Shown here piece by piece: positions 1-5,039 of a stretch of DNA of 5,452 nucleotides. Origin of the DNA: JBOGGN01 sp050744165 (GTDB lineage: Bacteria > Actinomycetota > Acidimicrobiia > Acidimicrobiales > Palsa-688). The DNA lies in contig JBOGGN010000056.1 in the NCBI GenBank assembly GCA_050744165.1, positions 1 to 5,452 on the forward strand, given 5' to 3'. Numbering within the stretch: position 1 is the stretch's first letter; the number at the start of each line of letters is the position of its first letter. Made by a program: the position numbers and the translations under genes. The notes under the pieces were generated by a model. That model saw only the letters and a program-made list of their open reading frames with translations. It was not told where the DNA came from and made no database searches.

Positions 1-110
1 GTGGTAATAACCACCATGGCGACCATGAGCTCGACGAGGGTAAATCCTTCTTCCTCTGGCTGGCGGCGCGACGGCCAGCGCAGACCTCTCACTCTCCGAT
101 GTGGGGCCAC
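1..110 (-). CDS. Type IV prepilin-like protein, N-terminus only (partial, runs off left edge)
   Basis: Read on the minus strand, this frame gives a short basic leader followed by PEEEG|FTLVELMVAMVVIT. That is a class III (type IV pilin) signal: Gly at -1, Phe at +1, Glu at +5 and then a hydrophobic helix. Prepilin peptidase would cleave after Gly22 and methylate Phe23. Members of this family form pili or pseudopili (type IV pilus, type II secretion, competence) and are anchored in the membrane by this helix before assembly. The frame is closed upstream by a TAG at 192-194, and the first usable start is GTG at 110. A second GTG at 92 would give a 16-residue leader. Neither has a good ribosome binding site, so the start is unsettled. 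The C-terminal body that would tell a major pilin from a PilV/PilW/GspJ-like minor pilin lies outside the window. The motif is clear; the exact role is unknown. Confidence 0.75.
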   Translation of the reverse strand, partial: MAPHRRVRGLRWPSRRQPEEEGFTLVELMVAMVVIT

Positions 111-193
111 GAGGACTTCATCGCCAGCAAATCGCTTGCCCTTGAGCGCAATCTCACGGACTCCCGACGCAGGCCAACTAGCGTGTCCTGCCT
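111..193. promoter_or_regulatory. Divergent intergenic region between prepilin-like gene and tetR gene
   Basis: These 83 bases lie between two divergently oriented starts, so they should carry the promoters for both the pilin-like gene and the tetR-led run. No convincing -35/-10 pair was found on either strand. An imperfect 16-base palindrome, TTGCCCTTGAGCGCAA, sits at 136-151, and another GCAA half-site lies at 127-130. TetR proteins often repress their own gene through such palindromes, so this is a candidate operator. The arms are only 4 bases plus one further matched pair, so chance is possible. There is no clear Shine-Dalgarno sequence before the ATG at 194. Confidence 0.35.
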
Positions 194-823
194 ATGGCGA
201 CGCCGACCGCGGCTGCGGTCACTGCAGGCACGACCCGCGTCGCCATCCTGGCTTCGGCGCTGCGCCGCTTCGCGGAGCACGGCTACGACGGCACGTCGCT
301 GAACGACATCGTGGCCGACGTCGGCATCCGCCGCTCCAGCCTGCTGTACCACTTCCAATCCAAGGAGGCGTTGTACCGGGAGGTCTTCGAGACGTCGCTG
401 GCCGACTGGTTTCGGCGCATCGGCGAGTCGGCTGTGTCCCCCCGCGACGGCTGGGACCAGGTCGACCGGGTCCTCAACGACAGCTTCGACTTCTTTCGTG
501 AGAACCCCGACTTCGTGCGGCTCTTCCGCCGGGAGGCCCTCGAAGGCGGCAGCCGGCTGGCGACGGAGCTGGCCATGATGCTGCGCCCCGAGCTCAACCG
601 GGCGGAAGGGTTCCTGACCAAGGAGATGGCGGCCGGTCGCTTCCGCCGCCACGATCCGACCCAGCTGCTGATCACCGGGTACGGGACGTTGCTCAGCTAT
701 TTCAGCGACGTCCCTTTCCTGGAGACCCTGCTCGGGCGCGATCCCCTGTCGACGACGGCGCTGGACGAGCGTCTGGAGCACGTGCGGGTGTTCTTCCGGG
801 CCGCCCTCCAGCCCACGGGCTAA
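194..823 (+). CDS. TetR/AcrR-family transcriptional regulator
   Basis: This 209-residue protein has the usual TetR length. The N-terminal DNA-binding domain spans about residues 13-62. It has a first helix (ILASALRRFAEHGYDGTSL), a helix-turn-helix (DIVADVGIRRSSLLYHF) and the family signature YHFQSKEALYREVF at 52-65. The rest is helical and would hold the ligand pocket and dimer interface; it includes FVRLFRREALEGG near 107-119, as is common in this family. The inducer cannot be told from sequence. The ATG at 194 is the natural start because the HTH begins shortly after it, although no ribosome binding site is visible and the transcript could be leaderless. The next gene, dacB, starts 10 bases after the stop, so the two may be co-transcribed. 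It may repress itself and the divergent pilin-like gene through the gap upstream (inference). Confidence 0.9.
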   Translation: MATPTAAAVTAGTTRVAILASALRRFAEHGYDGTSLNDIVADVGIRRSSLLYHFQSKEALYREVFETSLADWFRRIGESAVSPRDGWDQVDRVLNDSFDFFRENPDFVRLFRREALEGGSRLATELAMMLRPELNRAEGFLTKEMAAGRFRRHDPTQLLITGYGTLLSYFSDVPFLETLLGRDPLSTTALDERLEHVRVFFRAALQPTG

Positions 824-833
824 CCGCAGGAGG

Positions 834-2369
834 GTGCGCCCGGCGTGGCGCCCGTGGGCCGCCCTGAGCCTGGTCGGCGCGGCCGTCTTCGCGGTCCCGG
901 CCCGGGTCGCCACTCCCACGCCGCCGCTGCCGGTGACGCCGGTGCTGTCGATGCGGCGGATCCCCGGCCTGGTCGGCCTCGCGGTGGCCACCTCGACGCT
1001 CGATGACGGGCTCGACGCCGCCCTTGGGAACACCCAATGGGAAAAGTCCCCGTCCGGCGCCTGTCTCGTCGTTCAGACGGGAACCGACACCTTGTACTCC
1101 CACAACCCCGCGCTGGCGCTCTTGCCGGCGTCCAACCTGAAGCTGCTGACCGCCACCGCGGCCCTCGACAAGCTGGCCGCCGACGACCGCCTGACCACCG
1201 CCGTCGACAGCGACGGGCCGCCCGCCGCCGGCACCGTCAACGGCAACCTGTACCCGGTCGGCGGGGGCGACCCCCTGCTCGACAGCCAGGCCTACGCCGA
1301 CACCCAGCCGTACTCGGCCGAGCCCTACGACGACCTGGCCAAGCTGGCGGCCCAGGTGCGAGCGGCCGGGGTGACGGCGGTGAGCGGTTCGGTGGTGGGC
1401 GACGAGTCGCGCTACGACACCCAGCGAACGGTGGCGTCATGGGCGCCCAGCTACTTGAGCGATGACGAGGTGGGGCCCCTGTCGGCGCTGATGGTCAGCG
1501 ACGGCTTCATCACCCCGCCTCCGCCGCCTACGACCACCACGACGATGCCGCCGGCGACCACTCCGACGACCATGCCCACCCCCACCACCACGCCGAAGAC
1601 GACGCCGACCACCACGCCGAAGACGACCCCGACCACCACGCCCCACCTCGTCGCCGCCGCACAACCGGCCCAGGCGGCCGCGGAGGCCTTTACCGCCGCC
1701 CTCGGGGCGGCCGGGGTTACCGTTGCCGGGCCCCCGGCGGTGGGGACGACGCCTGTCGCGGCCACCCACCTCACGAGCCTCCAGTCGCCGCCGCTGCCGC
1801 AGGTGCTCGGCGTCATCCTGCGCCGAAGCGACAACACCGGAGCCGAGCTGGTGACCAAGGAGCTGGGCCACCAGGCGGGGGGCGCGGGAACTACCGCGGC
1901 GGGGGTATCGGCCATCGAAGCCGACCTCCAGGCCGACGGTCTGGCGACCACGGGCCTAACGATGGTCGACGGCAGCGGGCTCAGTCGCGACGACCGGGCC
2001 ACCTGCCAGCTGTTGCTGGCCGCCTTGGACCGCGGCGGGCCCAACGGGGCGCTGGGCCAGGACCTGCCGGTGGCGGCCAAGTCGGGGACGCTGGTCTCGC
2101 GCTTCGGGGGCACCCCGGCGGCGGGCCGGCTGCGGGCCAAGACCGGCAGCTTGGACGGCGTCTCCTCGCTGAGCGGCTTCGTAACGCCGGCCAGCTCGAG
2201 CTCCTCGGCGGGGGCGCTCGGCGCGCAGGGCGTGGCTTTTTCCCTCATTACCAACGCCATACCGAGCGATTCCGCCGGCGAGGCCCTCACCGATCGGATC
2301 GGGTTGCTCTTGGCGCAGTTCCCCGAGATGCCCCCGCTGAGCCAGCTCGGGCCGCAGGGGCGCTCGTGA
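834..2369 (+). CDS. dacB: D-alanyl-D-alanine carboxypeptidase/endopeptidase, DacB/PBP4 type (peptidase S13)
   Basis: This is a 511-residue penicillin-binding protein that trims the terminal D-Ala of peptidoglycan stem peptides, and in some relatives cuts cross-links, outside the membrane. The N-terminus (about residues 1-25, MRPAWRPWAALSLVGAAVFA) looks like a signal peptide or membrane anchor. All S13 catalytic motifs are present: SxxK as SNLK at 100-103 with nucleophile Ser100, SxN as SDN at 332-334, and KTG at 436-438. The family signature DGSGLSRDDR at 379-388 and the GGGDPLL motif at 143-149 also fit. Residues 227-271 are a Pro/Thr-rich low-complexity insert between PLSALMVSDGF and the AAAEAF helix, where typical members have a short connector. 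The GTG at 834 is the only in-frame start before Met40 that keeps the signal peptide, but AGGAGG (828-833) abuts it with no spacer, so translation may depend on coupling to the tetR stop 10 bases upstream. Its stop overlaps the next gene by 4 bases. Confidence 0.92.
   Translation: MRPAWRPWAALSLVGAAVFAVPARVATPTPPLPVTPVLSMRRIPGLVGLAVATSTLDDGLDAALGNTQWEKSPSGACLVVQTGTDTLYSHNPALALLPASNLKLLTATAALDKLAADDRLTTAVDSDGPPAAGTVNGNLYPVGGGDPLLDSQAYADTQPYSAEPYDDLAKLAAQVRAAGVTAVSGSVVGDESRYDTQRTVASWAPSYLSDDEVGPLSALMVSDGFITPPPPPTTTTTMPPATTPTTMPTPTTTPKTTPTTTPKTTPTTTPHLVAAAQPAQAAAEAFTAALGAAGVTVAGPPAVGTTPVAATHLTSLQSPPLPQVLGVILRRSDNTGAELVTKELGHQAGGAGTTAAGVSAIEADLQADGLATTGLTMVDGSGLSRDDRATCQLLLAALDRGGPNGALGQDLPVAAKSGTLVSRFGGTPAAGRLRAKTGSLDGVSSLSGFVTPASSSSSAGALGAQGVAFSLITNAIPSDSAGEALTDRIGLLLAQFPEMPPLSQLGPQGRS
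1584..1643 (+). repeat. 24-base tandem repeat encoding TTTPKTTP in dacB
   Basis: Two near-identical 24-base units (1584-1607 and 1608-1631, differing at one third-codon base) and a 12-base partial copy encode TTTPKTTP, TTTPKTTP and TTTP. They lie inside a longer Pro/Thr-rich stretch (about 1512-1646). The coding effect is a flexible, extracytoplasmic spacer that could be O-glycosylated. The repeat number could vary between strains through slippage (inference). Confidence 0.85.
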
Positions 2370-3073
2370 GCAGCCGGCTGCCCATGTTCCCGCTGGGCGC
2401 CGTCCTGGTGCCCCATGGGGTGCTTCCCCTGCACATCTTCGAGCCGAGGTACCGGGTGCTGATGTTCGACTGCCTGCGGGGGGACCGGCGCTTCGGGGTG
2501 GTGCTGATCGAGCGGGGCCACGAGGTCGGTGGCGGCGACCAGCGCTTCGGGATGGGCACCGTGGCCCACATCGAGGTAGCCGACGAGCTGCCCGACGGAC
2601 GGTGGCTGGTGGTGGCCGAGGGCGTCGGGCGGGTCTGCGTGGACCAGTGGCTGGAGGACGACCCGTACCCCGTGGCGATGGTGTCCGACCGTCCGGAGCT
2701 GCCGTTCCCGGGCAGGGGTAGCGCCGGTGCGGGCCGGGCGGCAGGGGAGGGGTTGGCCGCTGCGGAGGATGGGCGGGCGGCTCTGGCGGCTGCGGAGCGG
2801 GCGGTGCGGCGGTCGATCTCCGCGGCCGAGGCGCAGATGCGGCGATCGCTCGGGGAGATGGCCCGGGTTCGCGCCGTCGCAGATTCGACGGAGTTCGAGT
2901 TGGCTGAGGACCCGACGGTGGCGGGCTGGCAGCTGGTGGCGCTGGCGCCGCTGGCGAGCCTCGACCGGCAGCGCCTGCTGGAAATCGACGACCCGGTGGC
3001 CCGGCTGCGACGCTTGGCCGAGGCGGCCGAAGATCAGGTCAGCCTGCTCGGATATGGTGACGGCCACGAGTAG
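2366..3073 (+). CDS. Stand-alone LON substrate-binding domain protein
   Basis: The 235-residue product begins with the hallmark of the Lon N-terminal (PUA-like) domain: RLPMFPLGAVLVPHGVLPLH, then IFEPRYRVLM, at residues 4-33. The beta-rich part continues with FGVVLI and GTVAHIEVADELPDGRWLVVAEGVGRV up to about residue 95. After a Gly/Ala-rich linker (115-130) comes a helical C-terminal half (about 131-225). There is no Walker A/B and no Ser-Lys protease dyad, so this is not Lon protease. Such short LON proteins are widespread but poorly characterised, and a role in binding unfolded proteins is only inferred from Lon. The GTG start overlaps the dacB stop in a GTGA context, with AGGGG at 2356-2360 five bases before it. 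Starting at ATG 2384 (Met7) would cut into the conserved LP-FPLG motif. Translation is probably coupled to dacB. Confidence 0.88.
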   Translation: MSSRLPMFPLGAVLVPHGVLPLHIFEPRYRVLMFDCLRGDRRFGVVLIERGHEVGGGDQRFGMGTVAHIEVADELPDGRWLVVAEGVGRVCVDQWLEDDPYPVAMVSDRPELPFPGRGSAGAGRAAGEGLAAAEDGRAALAAAERAVRRSISAAEAQMRRSLGEMARVRAVADSTEFELAEDPTVAGWQLVALAPLASLDRQRLLEIDDPVARLRRLAEAAEDQVSLLGYGDGHE

Positions 3074-3096
3074 CAGTCCCGTCTGCTCCCTGTGAG

Positions 3097-3462
3097 GTGG
3101 CGTTGGCACCCCGAGAATCCAAGAAGTCGGCGAAGGACGAAGGCCTGCCCGCGGAATTCAAAGAGTTGCTCGACCTGGTCGTCACCTACGCCAAGCAAGA
3201 GACGATCGGCCCCCTCAAGGACCTGAAACGCTATGTCGGGTTTGGCTTGCTGGGCGCCGTGGCTTGGGGCCTTGGATTGTTTTTCGTGGGGTTGGGTCTG
3301 TTGCGGGCCATTCAGACCGAGTCGGGCCACCATCTGGCGGGCCACTGGTCCTGGGTTCCCTACCTGATCGTGGTTGTCTTCTACGGCGTGGTGATTGCCA
3401 TCTTGGTGAGCCGCATGTCCCATGGCCCCGGCCAGGACAAGGACCGGAGCAAGGAGCGCTGA
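3097..3462 (+). CDS. Small membrane protein with two predicted TM helices, actinobacterial holin-X-like
   Basis: The 121-residue product has a charged N-terminus (1-20), an amphipathic helix (about 20-46), two hydrophobic segments (about 47-69, GFGLLGAVAWGLGLFFVGLG, and about 86-106, YLIVVVFYGVVIAILVSRM), and a short charged tail. This layout resembles the putative actinobacterial holin-X/phage-holin superfamily proteins found in chromosomal, non-phage settings, but the match is by architecture only. No phage genes surround it. The GTG at 3097 gives MALAPRES. The TTG at 3103 is a real alternative, because GAGG (3094-3097) lies five bases before it but touches the GTG. It follows the LON gene by 23 bases and overlaps the next gene by one base. 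The cellular role is unknown. Confidence 0.75.
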   Translation: MALAPRESKKSAKDEGLPAEFKELLDLVVTYAKQETIGPLKDLKRYVGFGLLGAVAWGLGLFFVGLGLLRAIQTESGHHLAGHWSWVPYLIVVVFYGVVIAILVSRMSHGPGQDKDRSKER

Positions 3463-3677
3463 TGGCGAAAGACACCGGCCGTCCGGTGACCAAGGCCGAC
3501 ATCGAAGCCAAGCTTCGAGAGATCAAGGGCGACGTCGACCAGGATGTCGCCGACGCCAAGCCGATGATGCAGTACGCCGCCATCGGAGGGGTCATCCTTT
3601 TGATCCTGCTCGCCTACTTCCTCGGTCGGCGCAAGGGGAAGAAGAAGACCACCGTGGTCGAGATCCGGCGGGTATGA
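3462..3677 (+). CDS. Small single-pass membrane protein, unknown function
   Basis: This 71-residue protein has a soluble charged helix (about residues 10-33, with KADIEAKLREIKGDVDQDV), one hydrophobic segment (about 37-54, QYAAIGGVILLILLAYFLG) and a very basic stretch, RRKGKKK, at about 56-62. The basic cluster after the helix suggests a cytoplasmic C-terminus by the positive-inside rule. The ATG at 3462 shares its A with the previous TGA stop (TGATG), and AAGGAG at 3451-3456 lies five bases upstream, which fixes the start well. The end overlaps the next gene in ATGA. I do not recognise a family. The tight coupling suggests it works with its two small membrane neighbours. Confidence 0.8.
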   Translation: MAKDTGRPVTKADIEAKLREIKGDVDQDVADAKPMMQYAAIGGVILLILLAYFLGRRKGKKKTTVVEIRRV

Positions 3678-3877
3678 ACGCGCTGATCCGTTTCGGCTTG
3701 CGCCGCGGGTGGCGCGATGGGGTCCTGGGCGGCGACCGGAAGTGGCTGTACGTGGGGGCGGGCGCCCTTCTGGTGCGCTGGCTGTTGCGAGCGTGGTCCA
3801 AGGAGGAGGCGGTGGTGTACCGGGAGGTGCTCAGCCCCGGCCAGCGTCTGGTAATCACCCACGAACCGCCGGCCTGA
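3674..3877 (+). CDS. Small membrane-associated protein, unknown function
   Basis: The 67-residue product starts with a basic segment (MNALIRFGLRRGWRDG), has a moderately hydrophobic helix at about 23-41 (KWLYVGAGALLVRWLLRAW), and ends in a polar tail, VVYREVLSPGQRLVITHEPP. The tail looks like a conserved short element rather than random sequence, but I cannot name it. The ATG lies in an ATGA overlap with the previous stop. Only a weak GGCGG-type ribosome binding site is visible, so translational coupling is likely. It is the last gene of the small-membrane-protein trio and is followed by a hairpin. Confidence 0.75.
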   Translation: MNALIRFGLRRGWRDGVLGGDRKWLYVGAGALLVRWLLRAWSKEEAVVYREVLSPGQRLVITHEPPA

Positions 3878-3894
3878 GGGGTTTCCGCGGTTTT
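3864..3894 (+). terminator. Possible weak intrinsic terminator or attenuator
   Basis: AACCG-C-CGG (3864-3872) can pair with CCGCGGTT (3885-3892), giving an 8-bp stem with one bulged C and a 12-base loop that contains the upstream TGA stop. The stem runs into a short T tract (3891-3894, TTTTAT). The tract is short for a strong intrinsic terminator, so partial read-through into the sulfur-carrier operon is likely. TTTTAT at 3891-3896 could equally be a poor -10 element for the next gene. Confidence 0.35.
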
Positions 3895-3912
3895 ATCGGG
3901 AACAATGGGCGG

Positions 3913-4116
3913 GTGAAGGTCCTGCTGCGCAACCCGCGGCGTGAGGTCGAGGTCTCTGTTCCTATCCGGGTGCACGCCATGCTCGAACGGCTCGGGATCA
4001 ACCGCGAGTCGGTGCTCGTCATCGTGGGTGACACCCTGGTGACGGGGGACGCGCTGCTGGACGACGACACGGCCTCGGTGGAGGTTCGGCCGGTCATTTC
4101 GGGCGGCTGCTTGTGA
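3913..4116 (+). CDS. ThiS/MoaD/TtuB-like ubiquitin-fold sulfur carrier with a GGCL C-terminus
   Basis: The 67-residue product has the size and pattern of a beta-grasp sulfur carrier: MKVLLRNPRREVEVSV (first hairpin), HAMLERLGINRESVLVIVGD (helix and strand), TLVTGDALLDDDTASVEVRP, and a C-terminal VISGG. In this family the terminal Gly-Gly is adenylated and thiocarboxylated to deliver sulfur. Here two residues, Cys66-Leu67, follow the Gly-Gly, so the C-terminus is masked. The gene overlaps the TtuA-like gene by 4 bases, which points to donating sulfur for tRNA thiolation, as TtuB does in Thermus, rather than to thiamine or molybdopterin synthesis. Start GTG 3913 fits the first strand. ATG 3905 is out of frame and hits a stop within three codons. 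The ribosome binding site is weak (GGGCGG). Confidence 0.82.
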   Translation: MKVLLRNPRREVEVSVPIRVHAMLERLGINRESVLVIVGDTLVTGDALLDDDTASVEVRPVISGGCL

Positions 4117-5039
4117 AGTGCCGGGTGTGCCGGGAGCCGGCGGTCATCGACGTGCGCAGGCACAACGCGGGGTTCTGCCGGCCCTGCTTCCTGAAGCACT
4201 GCCGGGACGCCGTCAGCCGGGCCATCGACGACTTCTCGATGCTCGGCTCGGACGAGCCGGTCTTGGTCGCCGTCTCAGGTGGCAAGGACTCGCTGGCGCT
4301 GTGGGACATCCTGCGGGACCTCGGGTACCAGGCCGACGGGCTCTACCTGGGCCTCGGGATCGGCGAGTACAGCGAGTCCTCGGGCGGCTACGCCCGGCGG
4401 TATGCCGAATCCCGGGGAGCGACGCTGCACGAGGTGGACATCCCCGCGGAATACGGCTTCGACATCCCAACCGGCGCCAAAGCGGCACGGCGGGTGCCGT
4501 GTTCGGCGTGCGGGCTTTCGAAGCGCCACCTGTTCAACCAGGCCGCCCTCGATCGGGGGTACCCCGTGGTGGCAACCGGTCACAACCTGGATGATGAGGC
4601 AGCGGTGCTGTTCGGCAACGTGCTGCGCTGGGACCTGGCGTACTTGGGCCGTCAGGCGCCGGTGCTGCCCGCGACCAACGGCTTTCCTCGCAAGGTGAAG
4701 CCGCTGGTCCGACTGGGGGAGCGGGAGATGGCGGCGTACTGCGTCCTTTCCGGCATCGACTACATCGTCGAGGAATGCCCGATGGCGGTAGGCAACAAGC
4801 ACCTCGGCTACAAGGACGCCCTCAACCAGGTCGAGGTGCAGTCGCCGGGGTCCAAGGCGGCGTTCTACTTCTCATTCCTCGACCGGGTGGCGCCCCTGTT
4901 TACCGGCGTCGCCGAGGAGGAGCGCCAGGGATTGCGGCCATGCGCCGGGTGCGGGGCCCCGACGACGGGGGAGTGGTGCGCCTTTTGCCGGTTGGTGGCC
5001 AAGGCGACGGGGACAGAGGTCGGGGCGGCATCGCCGTGA
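4113..5039 (+). CDS. ttuA: TtuA/Ncs6-type tRNA 2-thiolation enzyme (probable tRNA U54 thiolase)
   Basis: This 308-residue adenylating sulfurtransferase has an N-terminal zinc site (Cys3, Cys6, Cys22, Cys25), a PP-loop SGGKDS at 55-60 for ATP, and a GHNLDDEA motif at 156-163. Three catalytic/[4Fe-4S] cysteines lie in PCSAC (Cys130, Cys133) and ECPMA (Cys222). A second zinc site is at the C-terminus (Cys277, Cys280, Cys289, Cys292). Two zinc sites plus this cysteine triad match the TtuA/Ncs6 group and separate it from TilS and TtcA. The family activates a uridine with ATP and inserts sulfur from a thiocarboxylated carrier. The carrier gene is immediately upstream and trmI immediately downstream, both with GTGA overlaps, which favours U54 in the T-loop over the Ncs6 target U34. 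The full catalytic set is intact and the length is normal. Confidence 0.9.
   Translation: MKCRVCREPAVIDVRRHNAGFCRPCFLKHCRDAVSRAIDDFSMLGSDEPVLVAVSGGKDSLALWDILRDLGYQADGLYLGLGIGEYSESSGGYARRYAESRGATLHEVDIPAEYGFDIPTGAKAARRVPCSACGLSKRHLFNQAALDRGYPVVATGHNLDDEAAVLFGNVLRWDLAYLGRQAPVLPATNGFPRKVKPLVRLGEREMAAYCVLSGIDYIVEECPMAVGNKHLGYKDALNQVEVQSPGSKAAFYFSFLDRVAPLFTGVAEEERQGLRPCAGCGAPTTGEWCAFCRLVAKATGTEVGAASP

Noticed and set aside
1..501. 166-codon plus-strand frame at the left edge
   Set aside because: It runs into the tetR gene in another frame and reads as Arg/Pro-rich shadow sequence. The real signal at its start is the minus-strand prepilin motif.
89..1033. 314-codon open frame on the minus strand opposite the tetR gene and the start of dacB
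   Set aside because: Its composition is low-complexity and Arg/Ala/Gly-rich, and the opposite strand encodes a clear TetR protein. It also overlaps the divergent gap without a ribosome binding site.
1584..1643. CRISPR-like or intergenic satellite repeat
   Set aside because: The repeat is in frame within dacB, has no spacers, and encodes a regular TTTPKTTP unit.
2366..3073. Truncated Lon protease
   Set aside because: The gene has its own start and stop, a complete helical C-terminal half, and no remnant of the ATPase or protease domains downstream. It fits the known stand-alone LON family.
1451..3109. 552-codon open frame on the minus strand opposite dacB and the LON gene
   Set aside because: It is Arg/Pro/His-rich, shows no recognisable motif, and lies wholly opposite two genes with clear family motifs. 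Long antisense frames like this are expected in GC-rich DNA.
3097..3462. Prophage or phage lysis cassette suggested by the holin-like protein
   Set aside because: No endolysin, structural, integrase or attachment sequences are present. Chromosomal holin-X-like proteins occur in actinomycetes outside prophages.
4113..5039. TilS (tRNA-Ile lysidine synthase) or TtcA as the identity of the PP-loop enzyme
   Set aside because: The two zinc sites and the Cys130/Cys133/Cys222 set, with a sulfur carrier next door, match TtuA/Ncs6. TilS lacks the cysteines, and TtcA lacks the paired zinc sites.
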